Shown piece by piece: positions 34,932 through 44,302 of a stretch of DNA of 64,000 nt (within the stretch, counting starts at the first letter, position 1; every line of letters starts with the position of its first letter). The DNA is from Rhodoferax lithotrophicus (GTDB taxonomy: Bacteria > Pseudomonadota > Gammaproteobacteria > Burkholderiales > Burkholderiaceae_C). A program made the position numbers and the translations under genes. The stretch spans positions 248,001 through 312,000 of the forward strand of contig NZ_AP024238.1 in the NCBI RefSeq assembly GCF_019973615.1. Reading direction: 5' to 3'. Below the pieces are notes generated by a model. It made no database searches. It worked only from the letters and a program-made list of their open reading frames with translations, and had not been told where the DNA came from.

Positions 34932-37900
34932 TTATGTGGCGAGCTTGCCAGTGACGCTTTTTAACACGCGAATCAAATGCGCTAGGTTGAATGGTTTGCT
35001 CACATGGTCATTCATACCCGCGTCCAGGCAAGCCACACGGTCCGTGTCCATGGCGTTGGCGGTCATGGCCACAATCGGCAGCGTGTTGTTATCAAGAGTT
35101 TGCCGGATGGCGCGGGTGGCATCCAGGCCGTCCATCACTGGCATTTGCATGTCCATCAGCACCACATCAAAGGGGATGCTGGTGGCGGCAATCAGATTCA
35201 GCGCCTCTTGGCCATTGTTGGCTAAAGTGATTGCCGCACCTTCGCTTGCCAGTAGTTCACGGGCAATTTGCTGGTTTATAAAGTTGTCCTCCACCACCAA
35301 AATACGCATTCCCTCCAGCGCCAGGATGGCCGCTGTTGATTCGGTGTCAGGGGTATACATTGCATTTGCAAACGACCCTTCGGGCAGTTCAGTAGGGCTG
35401 GGGGACGGCACATGTGGTCGTGAGCTTGTTGCAAGATGCGCGTTGGCTGCCCGTGGCAACGCTATGCTGAAGTAAAACCGACTGCCCTGCCCCAGGGCAC
35501 TTTGCAATTCCAGTTTGCCGCCCATCAATTCAATCAGGCGTTGACTGATGGCTAGTCCCAAGCCGCTGCCGCCGAAACGACGTGTGGTGGAGGCCTCGGC
35601 CTGGGTGAATCCGGTGAAAATTTTGGCTTGATTTTCTGGTGCAATGCCAATGCCGCTGTCTTCCACGGTAAATTTCAGCATCACATGGTCTGCCGCGTGA
35701 TCCATTTGCTCAATGGACAAGGTGACCTCGCCTTGCTGTGTAAATTTGACTGCATTGCCACACAAATTAATCAGCACTTGTTTGAGTCGCAGCGCATCTC
35801 CGACCACTCTCCCAGGGAGGTGAGGGGCCAGGCTGAGGCGCAAATGCACGGGTTTGTTCCCAATGTAGGCGTTGACGACCACTTGCACGTCAGAGACCAG
35901 TGTTTGCAAGGCAAAGGGTTGCGGGTCAAGTGTCATCTTGCCGGCTTCGGCCTTGGAAATGTCCAGAATGTCGTTCAGCAAAACCAGTAGTGACTGGGCG
36001 GCGCGCTCGCTTTTGGCGGTGTAGTCGGCCTGCTTGGGTGTGAGCTCAGTTTTGCCCAGCAGCATGAGCATGCCCAAGATGGCGTTCATGGGGGTGCGTA
36101 TCTCGTGGCTCATGTTGGCCAAAAACTGGCTCTTGGAGCGCGAGGCCTCCTGCGCCGCCTCGGTGGCCTCCATCAGCTCGGTAATGTCGACCCGGAAACC
36201 GACGGTGTAGCCATTGGGCATGCGGCGCTCCAGAATACGCATTGTTCGTCCATTACCCAGTTTTTGGGTCAAGCGAGACATGGGTAAGCGATGCAGCGCC
36301 AGCCGCTCAGCAACCCATTCCTCGACGCGGCCTACCGCTTGTATGTATTGCCCACGCTCCGCACCTGCACGAATCAGCGTCTCGAAACGGATACCTGGCT
36401 GAACCAGATCGTCATCCAGGGAGTAAACCTCACGGTAACGCTGGTTGCACAACACCAGCTCATCCTGATCGTCAAAGAGCGCAAAAGCATCGTCCAGCGC
36501 TTCAATACTGCCTTGCAGCAGATCCGCATTGCGTCTGGCCAAGGCTTCAGCAGCTTTACGTGCCGTGATGTCTATACGGATAGAGACATATTTCTCCACC
36601 AAGCCGTCGTCGTTCACAAACGGGGCAATGAAGGTGTCCATCCAATACAGTCGGCCATTTTTGGCGCGGTTACAAACCTCGCCGCGCCAAGGTTTGCCAG
36701 ACGCAATGGTTTGCCACATCTGGGCCCAAAAAGAGGCATCTTGCACGTCTGACTTGAGCAGGCGGTGGTTCTGCCCCAACATTTCCTCGCGCTCAAAGCC
36801 GCTGATGTCACAAAACGCATCATTGACTTGGATGATGCGGCCAGTACGGTCAGCCATGGATACAATGCCCAACAGGTCCAGGGTGCTGAGCAGGGCATTG
36901 TTATCGCGCAACACCGCTTCAAGTTGGGCCTGTGCCATGCGCCGCTCGGTGATGTCTGATTCAATCGCCATGAAGCCATTGATCTTGCCTTGCGAGTCAC
37001 GCAAAGTCTGGATTTCCAGTTCCAGCCAGTAGTCATTGCCCTGTTTGTTCCGGTTGAGCAGCTCGCCACGAAAACTCTGTCCGGTTTCCAAGGCCTGGCG
37101 CATGCGGGTCAGCGTGGCTTTGTCAGCATTTTCGTTTCCTAAAAATGCCGGTGAGCGGCCTAGAGCCTCGGCTGCGCTGTAACCAGAGATACGTTCAAAA
37201 CTGGGGTTGACCCAGATGATTTTCCGTTCTGCATTGGTGATGATGACGGCATTGGAGGTTTTTTGCGCCACCAGCGCCATCCGTTGCAGGTCCTGTGTCA
37301 TGCTGTGTGCCAGCGCTTCGGCACGTTGGCGACCCTGGGCTTGTTGCCACATCAACAAGGCCAGCAAAAGGCTGGTCAAAATGCCGCTCAAACCCGTCAA
37401 CCAGGGGTGCATCAAGTCCATATTGGACTCAAAACTGCTTGTGCTGCGGGTTTCCAGAGTGAGTTGGTGCCCTAATAAATTCAGGGTTTGGGTCGATTGA
37501 AAACGTGTTCCGGCAAGCAGATCGTTTTCAAATAGCAAATTGTTGCTGGTTTGGCCATCGCTGGTGTCGGAGAGCTTCATGGTCAGGGCGTTGTTAGACA
37601 CCAGATTCATGCCACTGAGCAACTCGTCGATGACGATAGGTGCGGAAATGACACCGAGCAGCGCTACACGTCGCTCCGTGGCCGAATTCAGCCGCGCGAC
37701 TTGGCGGTAGATCGGGACATAAATGACCATCCCGGGGGTATTCCGTTCGTTTTGCACCAGATGGACGGGTGCGGACATGGTCGGCTCCGCACTGTCAATG
37801 GCTTGTTCAATAGCGTGTCTGCGTCGCTTTTCGGACCCTGCATCAAGCCCTTGCGCACCCATATTGTCAATGGCAGGTTCCATGAATGTCACGACGTAAA

Positions 37901-38330
37901 GCGTATCTTCCTGAGGGTCATCCAGCGTGTGAAGCGTGAAATCTGGAGCGCCGTCGGCACGTACCCGATCCAAAAATGGATCCAATGCATCACGTGTGAC
38001 CCGCTCAATGAAACCAAACCCGCGAACACCCGGAAATTCCACTGGCAAATCGCGCGAAAAAACGTGTTCGGTGAATTCCTGGCGCGTGATATCCGTTCTG
38101 GCTGCGTACATGGCGCGTAAGCCATTGAGCCCATGGACTGGCATCGTGATACGCCGGGTGATTTCATTGGCGACACGATTCACAATACGTTTGTACTCGC
38201 CCTGGGTTTGCTCCTGCAGGCGCTGATTCAGCCAAAATCCGGTGGCCAGCGATATGGTCAGACCTATAAAAAAAACGCTCAAGGACAAAAAGAGTCCGGA
38301 TTTGAGCTGGCGGTCGAACCAAATGTGCAT
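34932..38330 (-). CDS. CHASE-PAS hybrid sensor histidine kinase
   Basis: The 1132-residue kinase has an N-terminal membrane segment, a periplasmic CHASE domain (about 45-265; [37 protein letters not shown]), a second membrane segment near 310-330, three PAS domains ([40 protein letters not shown]; a third near 600-720), HisKA with His742 ([16 protein letters not shown]), HATPase ([40 protein letters not shown]) and a receiver domain with Asp1060 ([12 protein letters not shown]). No Hpt domain or separate regulator is adjacent, so its output partner is elsewhere. CHASE domains bind small extracellular ligands. Confidence 0.93.
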   Translation of the reverse strand: MHIWFDRQLKSGLFLSLSVFFIGLTISLATGFWLNQRLQEQTQGEYKRIVNRVANEITRRITMPVHGLNGLRAMYAARTDITRQEFTEHVFSRDLPVEFPGVRGFGFIERVTRDALDPFLDRVRADGAPDFTLHTLDDPQEDTLYVVTFMEPAIDNMGAQGLDAGSEKRRRHAIEQAIDSAEPTMSAPVHLVQNERNTPGMVIYVPIYRQVARLNSATERRVALLGVISAPIVIDELLSGMNLVSNNALTMKLSDTSDGQTSNNLLFENDLLAGTRFQSTQTLNLLGHQLTLETRSTSSFESNMDLMHPWLTGLSGILTSLLLALLMWQQAQGRQRAEALAHSMTQDLQRMALVAQKTSNAVIITNAERKIIWVNPSFERISGYSAAEALGRSPAFLGNENADKATLTRMRQALETGQSFRGELLNRNKQGNDYWLELEIQTLRDSQGKINGFMAIESDITERRMAQAQLEAVLRDNNALLSTLDLLGIVSMADRTGRIIQVNDAFCDISGFEREEMLGQNHRLLKSDVQDASFWAQMWQTIASGKPWRGEVCNRAKNGRLYWMDTFIAPFVNDDGLVEKYVSIRIDITARKAAEALARRNADLLQGSIEALDDAFALFDDQDELVLCNQRYREVYSLDDDLVQPGIRFETLIRAGAERGQYIQAVGRVEEWVAERLALHRLPMSRLTQKLGNGRTMRILERRMPNGYTVGFRVDITELMEATEAAQEASRSKSQFLANMSHEIRTPMNAILGMLMLLGKTELTPKQADYTAKSERAAQSLLVLLNDILDISKAEAGKMTLDPQPFALQTLVSDVQVVVNAYIGNKPVHLRLSLAPHLPGRVVGDALRLKQVLINLCGNAVKFTQQGEVTLSIEQMDHAADHVMLKFTVEDSGIGIAPENQAKIFTGFTQAEASTTRRFGGSGLGLAISQRLIELMGGKLELQSALGQGSRFYFSIALPRAANAHLATSSRPHVPSPSPTELPEGSFANAMYTPDTESTAAILALEGMRILVVEDNFINQQIARELLASEGAAITLANNGQEALNLIAATSIPFDVVLMDMQMPVMDGLDATRAIRQTLDNNTLPIVAMTANAMDTDRVACLDAGMNDHVSKPFNLAHLIRVLKSVTGKLAT

Positions 38331-38453
38331 GGAATCAGGATAAACGGTAAAAGCAATGCTTCAACAACGATAAATCATTATGCACCCACAAAAGTATTTC
38401 AAAGGGATTGAACGGACCATCATGATGATGGCGCACGTGCGTGGAGTGTGCTC

Positions 38454-38936
38454 ATGATGGCCTTGTTGCAGCGCGTGCGTCAGGCGAGCGTGACGATTGA
38501 CGGCGTGGTGGTCGGTGGCATCCAGGCCGGTTTGCTGGTGTTGCTGTGTGCCGAGCGTGGCGACACCTCTGTTGAAAGCGACAAGCTGCTGGCCAAAATC
38601 CTGAAACTGCGTATCTTTAGCGATGCTGCGGGCAAGATGAACCACAGTGTGCAAGACATGGACGGCTTGGGTCAACCCACCAGTGCCGGTGGCCTGCTGG
38701 TGGTCAGCCAGTTCACGCTGGCGGCCGATGTGTCTGGCGGTAACCGACCCAGTTTTACCAACGCGGCCCTACCTGATGACGGGCGACGGTTGTACGAGTA
38801 TTTTGTGGCTCAGGCCAGAACGCTGCATCCGGTGGTGCAAACCGGTGTGTTTGCTGCCGATATGCAGGTGAGCCTGGTCAATGATGGGCCGGTGACGGTG
38901 CCACTGCGGGTTCTGCCCAAGCCGATCATTGGATAA
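38454..38936 (+). CDS. dtd: D-aminoacyl-tRNA deacylase
   Basis: The 160-residue protein aligns throughout with [20 protein letters not shown] at the start, the SQFTLAAD motif, and the [11 protein letters not shown] motif containing the chirality-checking Gly-cisPro pair. The enzyme hydrolyses D-amino acids wrongly attached to tRNA. I start at ATG 38454, which matches the MxALLQRV N-terminus; GTG 38448 and ATG 38457 are alternatives. It lies 9 bp before rodA and is probably co-transcribed with it. Confidence 0.95.
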   Translation: MMALLQRVRQASVTIDGVVVGGIQAGLLVLLCAERGDTSVESDKLLAKILKLRIFSDAAGKMNHSVQDMDGLGQPTSAGGLLVVSQFTLAADVSGGNRPSFTNAALPDDGRRLYEYFVAQARTLHPVVQTGVFAADMQVSLVNDGPVTVPLRVLPKPIIG

Positions 38937-38945
38937 TCCCGACCT

Positions 38946-40100
38946 ATGTCTTTGGTCTTTGAACGTCCTTCTTTGCTGCGCCGCTTGTCCCCCTTGTTTT
39001 CCGGGTTTGATGGGCCACTGGCGTTTGCCGTGTTTCTGTTGGTGTGTGCCGGGCTGCTCATCATGTACTCCTCGGGCTATGACCACGGTACACGCTTTGA
39101 GGACCATGCCCGCAACATGCTGATTGCCGGATTCATCATGTTTGTAGTGGCTCAAATACCGCCGCAGCGCCTGATGGCATTGGCTGTTCCGCTCTACATT
39201 TTGGGGGTAACCTTGTTGATTGCGGTGGCCGTTTTTGGAGTCACCAGAAAGGGCGCGCGGCGTTGGCTGAATGTCGGTGTGATCATCCAGCCCAGTGAAA
39301 TTCTCAAGATCGCTATGCCCTTGATGCTGGCCTGGTGGTTTCAAAAACGCGAAGGCCAGTTAAGGTCGTTGGACTTTTTGGTGGCGTTGGTTCTGCTGGC
39401 TGTGCCCGCAGCGCTGATCATGAAGCAGCCGGATCTGGGCACGGCCTTGCTGGTTCTTGCGGCTGGTGTGTCGGTGATTTTCTTTGCTGGTTTGGGCTGG
39501 AAATGGGTTGCGCCACCGTTGCTCCTTGGGTTGGTGGGCATCACGCTGCTGGTGGTGTTTGAACCAGAGTTGTGTGCTGAGGGTGTGAACTGGCCACTGC
39601 TGCATGGCTACCAACAGCAGCGCGTATGCACCTTGCTGGATCCCGGGCGCGACCCCTTGGGCAAGGGCTTTCACATCATCCAGGGCATGATCGCCATTGG
39701 CTCAGGCGGCTTTTGGGGCAAGGGGTTCATGCAGGGTACACAAACCCATCTGGAGTTCATCCCGGAGCGCACCACCGACTTCATTTTTGCAGCGTTCTCT
39801 GAAGAGTTTGGTCTGTTTGGCAACTTGCTGCTGATTCTGGCGTTCCTCTTCCTGGTGTTGCGTGCCTTGGTGATTGCGCTGGAGGCTCCCACCGTGTTCA
39901 CCCGCTTGCTGGGCGGTGCCATGGCAATGACCTTCTTTTGCTACGCGTTTGTGAACATGGGCATGGTCAGCGGTATCTTGCCGGTGGTGGGGGTGCCGCT
40001 GCCGTTCATCAGTTATGGCGGCACCGCCATGGTGACCTTGGGCCTGGGCTTGGGGGTGCTGATGTCAATCGCCAAATCCAAGCGATTGATCCAATCATGA
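38946..40100 (+). CDS. mrdB: Rod-shape SEDS peptidoglycan polymerase RodA
   Basis: The 384-residue protein has about ten membrane segments and SEDS landmarks: KGARRWLNVGVIIQPSEILKIAMPL, QPDLGTALLVLAAG, HGYQQQRVCTLLDPGRDPLGKGFHIIQG, TDFIFAAFSEEFGL and GVPLPFISYGGTAMV. RodA polymerises glycan strands during elongation with PBP2. The usual mrdA partner is not upstream; dtd occupies that place, so the mreBCD-mrdAB cluster appears split. Length and motifs are complete. Confidence 0.95.
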   Translation: MSLVFERPSLLRRLSPLFSGFDGPLAFAVFLLVCAGLLIMYSSGYDHGTRFEDHARNMLIAGFIMFVVAQIPPQRLMALAVPLYILGVTLLIAVAVFGVTRKGARRWLNVGVIIQPSEILKIAMPLMLAWWFQKREGQLRSLDFLVALVLLAVPAALIMKQPDLGTALLVLAAGVSVIFFAGLGWKWVAPPLLLGLVGITLLVVFEPELCAEGVNWPLLHGYQQQRVCTLLDPGRDPLGKGFHIIQGMIAIGSGGFWGKGFMQGTQTHLEFIPERTTDFIFAAFSEEFGLFGNLLLILAFLFLVLRALVIALEAPTVFTRLLGGAMAMTFFCYAFVNMGMVSGILPVVGVPLPFISYGGTAMVTLGLGLGVLMSIAKSKRLIQS

Positions 40101-40192
40101 GCTTGAGGCCACTGCGAACGATACCGCATGGTCCAAGTGGTTGAGTCTGCCGCCTGAGCGTTCAGTTTGGGCTCAAGCCCTAGAATCGTGTG

Positions 40193-41653
40193 ATGATTTC
40201 ACGCGAACCTACCCTTGAACGCCTTGGCGTTGCCAAATCCCTGTTGCTTACACCTTTCGGGCTCGATGAGTCTCATCTGGCGCGTGCGCTGGCCGAGATC
40301 AAGGCACATCAAGTGGATGAGGCTGACCTGTATTTCCAATACACCCGCTCAGAAGGCTGGAGCCTGGAAGAGGGTATTGTCAAAACCGGTTCGTTCTCCA
40401 TCGATCAGGGTGTTGGTGTGCGGGCGGTCAGTGGCGAGAAAACCGCGTTTGCCTATTCCGACGATATTTCCGAAGCCTCCTTGCTGGATGCTGCCCGGAC
40501 TGTACGATCCATTGGGGCTGTAGCGCAAGCAGGACGGGCGCGAGTAGCATCCAAAAAGATAGCATCTTCGCGCACTTTGTATGGTGGTCTGGATCCCATC
40601 TCCAGTCTGGACAGCACGGCCAAAGTCAAGCTGCTGGAAAAAGTGGAACGTCTGGCCCGTGCCAAAGACCCACGTGTGGCCCAGGTCATGGCCGGGCTGG
40701 CGGCGGAATACGACGTGGTGCTGATCGCGCGTGCCGATGGCACGCTGGCTGCCGACGTGCGCCCGCTGGTGCGCCTCTCGGTGACGGTGTTCACCGAGCA
40801 AAAAGGCCGCCGTGAAATGGGCTCGGCCGGTGGCGGCGGGCGCTTTGGCTTTGCCTACTTTGACGATGCACTGATTGACCAGTATGTGGATGAAGCCGTG
40901 TCCTCCGCACTCACCAATCTGGAGGCCCGTCCCGCCCCAGCGGGGGAAATGACGGTGGTGCTGGGTTCGGGCTGGCCCGGTATTTTGTTGCATGAAGCCA
41001 TTGGCCACGGACTGGAAGGCGACTTCAACCGCAAAGGTTCCAGCGCCTTCAGTGGCCGTATCGGCCAACGGGTAGCCGCCAAGGGCGTGACGGTGCTGGA
41101 CGACGGCACCATTGCTGATCGGCGTGGCTCGCTCAACGTGGACGACGAAGGCAACCCCAGCCAGCGCAATGTGCTGATTGAAGACGGCATTCTGAAAGGC
41201 TACATCCAGGACAGCATGAACGCCCGCCTGATGGGGGTCCAACCCACCGGCAATGGTCGGCGCGAGAGCTACGCCCATGTGCCGATTCCGCGCATGACCA
41301 ACACCTACATGCTGGGCGGCGACAAAGCACCGGAAGAAATTGTCGCCAGTATCAAAAAAGGCCTGTACGCCACCAACTTCGGCGGTGGTCAGGTGGACAT
41401 CACCAGCGGCAAGTTTGTGTTTTCGGCCAGTGTGGCCTATTGGGTGGAAAACGGCAAGATCCAATACCCGGTCAAAGGGGCTACCCTGGTGGGCAGCGGG
41501 CCGGAGTGCCTCAAGCGTGTCAGCATGATTGGCAACGACATGAAGCTCGACAGTGGTGTCGGTACCTGTGGCAAGGAAGGCCAGAGTGTGCCGGTCGGTG
41601 TCGGCCAGCCCACGCTGCGGCTGGATGGGCTGACGGTAGGTGGCACGGCGTGA
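40193..41653 (+). CDS. tldD: TldD metalloprotease subunit
   Basis: The 486-residue protein matches TldD along its whole length, including SFSIDQGVGVRAVSGEKTAFAY, the zinc motif HEAIGH (H267 and H272), ESYAHVPIPRMTNTYM and GTCGKEGQSVPVGVGQPTL. TldD with TldE (PmbA) forms a heterodimeric protease that trims modified peptides such as microcin B17 and degrades CcdA; tldE is not in this window. I use ATG 40193; GTG 40190 is also possible. Residues about 108-126 (GAVAQAGRARVASKKIAS) fall in a variable loop and are encoded by a sequence that looks like the intergenic repeat. Confidence 0.95.
   Translation: MISREPTLERLGVAKSLLLTPFGLDESHLARALAEIKAHQVDEADLYFQYTRSEGWSLEEGIVKTGSFSIDQGVGVRAVSGEKTAFAYSDDISEASLLDAARTVRSIGAVAQAGRARVASKKIASSRTLYGGLDPISSLDSTAKVKLLEKVERLARAKDPRVAQVMAGLAAEYDVVLIARADGTLAADVRPLVRLSVTVFTEQKGRREMGSAGGGGRFGFAYFDDALIDQYVDEAVSSALTNLEARPAPAGEMTVVLGSGWPGILLHEAIGHGLEGDFNRKGSSAFSGRIGQRVAAKGVTVLDDGTIADRRGSLNVDDEGNPSQRNVLIEDGILKGYIQDSMNARLMGVQPTGNGRRESYAHVPIPRMTNTYMLGGDKAPEEIVASIKKGLYATNFGGGQVDITSGKFVFSASVAYWVENGKIQYPVKGATLVGSGPECLKRVSMIGNDMKLDSGVGTCGKEGQSVPVGVGQPTLRLDGLTVGGTA
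40515..40568 (+). repeat. Intergenic-repeat-like sequence inside tldD
   Basis: GGCTGTAGCGCAAGCAGGAC then GGCGCGAGTAGCATCCAAAA and GATAGC follows the repeat's order of blocks (GGCTGTAGCGC, then a palindrome arm, GAGTAGC, AAAA, ATAGC). It is translated in frame in a loop that is variable among TldD proteins. Confidence 0.65.
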
Positions 41654-41679
41654 GTTGTCAGCAGACACCGAAGCGACTG

Positions 41680-41688
41680 TGCTACATT
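41680..41688 (+). promoter_or_regulatory. Candidate extended -10 promoter for the aro leader
   Basis: TGCTACATT fits an extended -10 element (TGn followed by TACATT at 41683-41688). The nearest -35-like TTGTCA (41655-41660) is 22 bp away, too far for an ordinary promoter. A start about 7 bp downstream would place the transcript 5' end at or next to the leader ATG at 41697. Confidence 0.4.
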
Positions 41689-41696
41689 CCAACCCC

Positions 41697-41765
41697 ATGA
41701 AGTCAGTCAGCTTTTTCTTTAGCTATTTTTGGTTCTCAAGCGCCACCGGCGGTAGAGAGTTCTGA
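41697..41765 (+). CDS. Aromatic-rich leader peptide of the DAHP synthase gene
   Basis: A 22-codon open frame starts at ATG 41697 and ends at TGA 41763-41765. It encodes MKSVS, then FFFSYFWF, then SSATGGREF: eight consecutive residues include five Phe, one Tyr and one Trp. Such clusters are the mark of leader peptides that measure charged aromatic tRNAs by ribosome stalling. No Shine-Dalgarno sequence is visible; translation may be leaderless if the extended -10 at 41680-41688 is used. An intrinsic terminator follows at 41798-41828 and the DAHP synthase gene at 41863. Confidence 0.82.
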   Translation: MKSVSFFFSYFWFSSATGGREF

Positions 41766-41797
41766 ACGTACCCAAACCAAACGTCCTGATCTTCACC

Positions 41798-41828
41798 AAA
41801 CCGCCGCTCACCCCGGCGGTTTTTTTTT
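41798..41828 (+). terminator. Attenuator terminator upstream of DAHP synthase
   Basis: ACCGCCG (41800-41806) and CGGCGGT (41814-41820) form a perfect 7-bp stem with a 7-nt loop, extended by A-T pairs and followed by nine T. The leader frame contains the same CGGCGGT at 41747-41753, which could pair with the terminator's 5' arm instead and act as the antiterminator when a ribosome stalls on the aromatic codons upstream. Confidence 0.88.
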
Positions 41829-41862
41829 GTGTATTTGATTCAACTCCAAGAGGATTCGAGCC

Positions 41863-42999
41863 ATGACAAGCAAAGCGATGACCGACAAAGATGCCTGGGG
41901 TGCCAGCGCACCAAGCCCTGTGACTGACCGTACCGGCCAGACCGACAACGAACGCATCAAGGAAATCACCGTGTTACCCCCTCCCGAGCATTTGATCCGC
42001 TTCTTTCCAATTGTGGGCACACCGGTGGAGAAGATGATCAGCAGTACCCGACGCAACATCCACAAGATCATGGCCGGCAAGGACGACCGCCTGCTGGTGA
42101 TCATTGGCCCGTGCTCGATCCATGACCCGGCTGCGGCCATCGATTACGCCCGCAAGCTGAAAGAACAGCGCGAAAAATACGCCGACTCGCTGGAAATCGT
42201 GATGCGTGTGTATTTTGAAAAACCCCGCACCACTGTCGGCTGGAAAGGCCTGATCAACGACCCCTACCTGGACGAATCCTTCCGCATCGACGAAGGCCTG
42301 CGTATTGCCCGTCAGTTGCTGATCGAAATCAACCGCCTGGGCCTGCCTGCAGGCAGCGAATTCCTGGACGTGATTTCCCCCCAATACCTGGGCGACCTGA
42401 TTTCCTGGGGCGCGATTGGTGCACGCACCACCGAAAGCCAGGTGCACCGCGAACTGGCCTCCGGCCTGTCGGCCCCGATTGGCTTCAAGAACGGCACCGA
42501 TGGCAACATCAAAATTGCCACCGATGCGATTCAGGCCGCCGCCGGGGGGCACCACTTTTTGTCGGTGCACAAAAACGGCCAGGTGGCGATTGTGCAGACC
42601 AACGGCAACAAGGATTGCCACGTGATCCTGCGCGGTGGCAAGGCTCCCAACTACGATGCCGCCAGCGTCCAAGCTGCCTGCGACGAGCTGAGCAAAGCCA
42701 AGCTGCCCGCCACGCTGATGGTCGACTGCAGCCATGCCAACAGCAGCAAGCAGCACGAGAAGCAACTCGACGTGGCACGTGACATTGCCAGCCAGATTGC
42801 CAGCGGCTCGCACCAGGTGTTTGGTGTGATGGTGGAAAGCCATTTGACTGCCGGGGCGCAAAAATTCACCCCTGGCAAAGACAAAACCGACAAGCTCGAA
42901 TACGGCAAGAGCATCACCGATGCCTGCCTGGGCTGGGACGATTCGCTGGCTTGCCTGGAGGTGTTGTCCCAAGCCGTGCTGGCCCGCCGCGCACGCTGA
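41863..42999 (+). CDS. aroG: 3-deoxy-7-phosphoheptulonate (DAHP) synthase, AroG type
   Basis: The 378-residue enzyme catalyses the first step of the shikimate pathway, joining phosphoenolpyruvate and erythrose 4-phosphate. Class I-alpha motifs are all present: IIGPCSIHDPAAAIDYA, MRVYFEKPRTTVGWKG, GARTTESQVHRELASGLSAPIGFKNGTDG, HVILRGGKAPNYD and VDCSHANSSK. Its closeness to AroG/AroF predicts feedback inhibition by an aromatic amino acid; which one cannot be read from sequence. Upstream lies an attenuator with Phe, Tyr and Trp codons, suggesting transcriptional control by aromatic amino acid supply. GAGG lies upstream of ATG 41863. Confidence 0.96.
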   Translation: MTSKAMTDKDAWGASAPSPVTDRTGQTDNERIKEITVLPPPEHLIRFFPIVGTPVEKMISSTRRNIHKIMAGKDDRLLVIIGPCSIHDPAAAIDYARKLKEQREKYADSLEIVMRVYFEKPRTTVGWKGLINDPYLDESFRIDEGLRIARQLLIEINRLGLPAGSEFLDVISPQYLGDLISWGAIGARTTESQVHRELASGLSAPIGFKNGTDGNIKIATDAIQAAAGGHHFLSVHKNGQVAIVQTNGNKDCHVILRGGKAPNYDAASVQAACDELSKAKLPATLMVDCSHANSSKQHEKQLDVARDIASQIASGSHQVFGVMVESHLTAGAQKFTPGKDKTDKLEYGKSITDACLGWDDSLACLEVLSQAVLARRAR

Positions 43000-43048
43000 G
43001 CCCAGGCTGTTTGGGGGCGCGTATTTGGCAATGTCATAATCGCGCCCC

Positions 43049-43423
43049 ATGAACCCCCTGCATTTCTTGCGCAACTCACCCTGGCTGGCCCGTCTGGCCC
43101 TGCTGTGGTTTGCCATGACGCTGGGGGTGGCCGTGGCCTCACCCATGGTTCATCCGCATGAAGAGCTGGTCATCTGCACCGGCGCCGGCATGCTCAAGGT
43201 GGTGCTGGCCGACGATGGCACGGTCACCACCGCTGCCACCTCCGACACCAGCGATGGGCTTTTCTGCCCTTTGTGTATGGTGGGTACTGCACCGGCCCCC
43301 CTGGTTTTCAACACCGTCGAACCCCCGCAGCCCTTGAGCCATGTGCTGCAAACCATTCCGGCAGCACGTATTGCCGCACTCACTGCCGCGCCGCTGCCTG
43401 CGCGTGGCCCACCACACGCCTGA
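43049..43423 (+). CDS. DUF2946 protein, copy 1
   Basis: The 124-residue protein has one N-terminal hydrophobic signal/anchor (about 12-31, ending VAVASPMVHPHEE), then ELVICTGAGMLKVVLADDG and a CPLC motif (LFCPLCMVGTAPAPL). The combination 'ICTxxG' plus 'CPxC' is the DUF2946 pattern and is shared by two further proteins in this locus (44303 and 54829). The domain has no known activity; the paired cysteines, the HPHEE run and the copper-related neighbours suggest periplasmic metal binding, which is inference. Confidence 0.8.
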   Translation: MNPLHFLRNSPWLARLALLWFAMTLGVAVASPMVHPHEELVICTGAGMLKVVLADDGTVTTAATSDTSDGLFCPLCMVGTAPAPLVFNTVEPPQPLSHVLQTIPAARIAALTAAPLPARGPPHA

Positions 43424-43440
43424 ACCTGTTTGCTCTTGTT

Positions 43441-43490
43441 TCAAGAGCTGCCCAGGTAGTCTGCGTAAGCGCTAGAGCCTGATTTCATGA
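43441..43490 (+). repeat. Palindromic intergenic repeat, degenerate copy
   Basis: Only the right half (GTAAGCGCTAGAGCCTGATT) is well conserved. Confidence 0.5.
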
Positions 43491-43628
43491 AGATTTGACG
43501 ACACATGGCCGTTGGCCGTGACCACCCATCGGGAGGTGGGATGCGTCAAGCCCTGAATCCGTTTGCACCGCGCCCGCACACCACTCTGCAGGAACCCGTT
43601 GGCCGATTTTGAGCACGGCGACGGTCAT

Positions 43629-43692
43629 TAGATCGCTATATATTTTATAGCTATTGACGCTTGTTAAATAAGCGTTAGAGCTATAAAACATG
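43629..43692 (+). repeat. Palindromic intergenic repeat upstream of the PCuAC gene
   Basis: TAGCTATTGACGCTTGTTAA then ATAAGCGTTAGAGCTATAAA is a good copy with ACGCTTG/AAGCGT arms and flanking GCTATA blocks on both sides. Confidence 0.8.
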
Positions 43693-43735
43693 TTTAATCC
43701 GGTCGTTTTGACCCTGTCACCCAGAAGGAAATCCC

Positions 43736-44254
43736 ATGAAATTCAAATCATTGATCACTGCCGTGGCCCTGGCCACTTCCACACTGTGCGCTTTGGCCCA
43801 GAGTGAAGCCGTGGAGGTGCAGAACGCCTGGGCGCGTGCCACCGTCAAAGGCCAGATGGCTACCGGGGCCTTCATGACCCTGACCGCCAAAAGTGGCTCC
43901 AAATTGGTTGGTGCCGCTTCACCAGTGGCCGGTGTGGCCCAGGTGCATGAGATGAAGATGGACGGCGGCGTGATGAAAATGGCCGAGGTCAAAGGTGGCC
44001 TGGAGCTGCCCGCCGGCAAAGCGGTGGAGCTCAAACCCGGTGGTTTTCATGTGATGTTGATGGATCTGAAAGCCCCCTTGATGAAAGATGGCACGGTTCC
44101 TTTGACGCTGACTTTCAAGGATGGCAAAGGGGTTGAGAGCAAGCAGGAACTCAGCCTGCCGGTGCTCATGAGTGCCCCCGGTGGTATGGGCAAGCCTGCC
44201 ATGGACCATTCCATGCACAACATGTCAGGTGGCCAACCGGCCGCCAAGCCTTAA
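43736..44254 (+). CDS. PCuAC-family periplasmic copper chaperone
   Basis: After a signal peptide (cleavage near ALAQSEA) the 172-residue protein has a PCuAC domain with the copper site: His71 in VHEMKMDGGVMKM, Met82, and His105/Met107 in GFHVMLMDLKAPL, close to the H-x10-M-x21-H-x-M consensus. A C-terminal MDHSMHNM tail could bind a further Cu ion. PCuAC proteins carry Cu(I) to the CuA/CuB sites of cytochrome oxidase and related enzymes. It begins the run of copper genes that continues to the TonB system. AAGGAA precedes ATG 43736. Confidence 0.92.
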   Translation: MKFKSLITAVALATSTLCALAQSEAVEVQNAWARATVKGQMATGAFMTLTAKSGSKLVGAASPVAGVAQVHEMKMDGGVMKMAEVKGGLELPAGKAVELKPGGFHVMLMDLKAPLMKDGTVPLTLTFKDGKGVESKQELSLPVLMSAPGGMGKPAMDHSMHNMSGGQPAAKP

Positions 44255-44302
44255 ACCTCTTGTATTGACCAACGGTCAGCCCATCCGCGTGCACTTTTTG
44301 CC

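Larger units (their letters stand above)
43424..43735. other. 312-bp intergenic region with two repeat copies
   Basis: No gene is supported. A worn copy of the window-wide repeat lies at about 43441-43490 and a better one at 43629-43692, just upstream of the PCuAC gene. The promoter of the copper locus should lie in or after the second copy. Confidence 0.6.
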
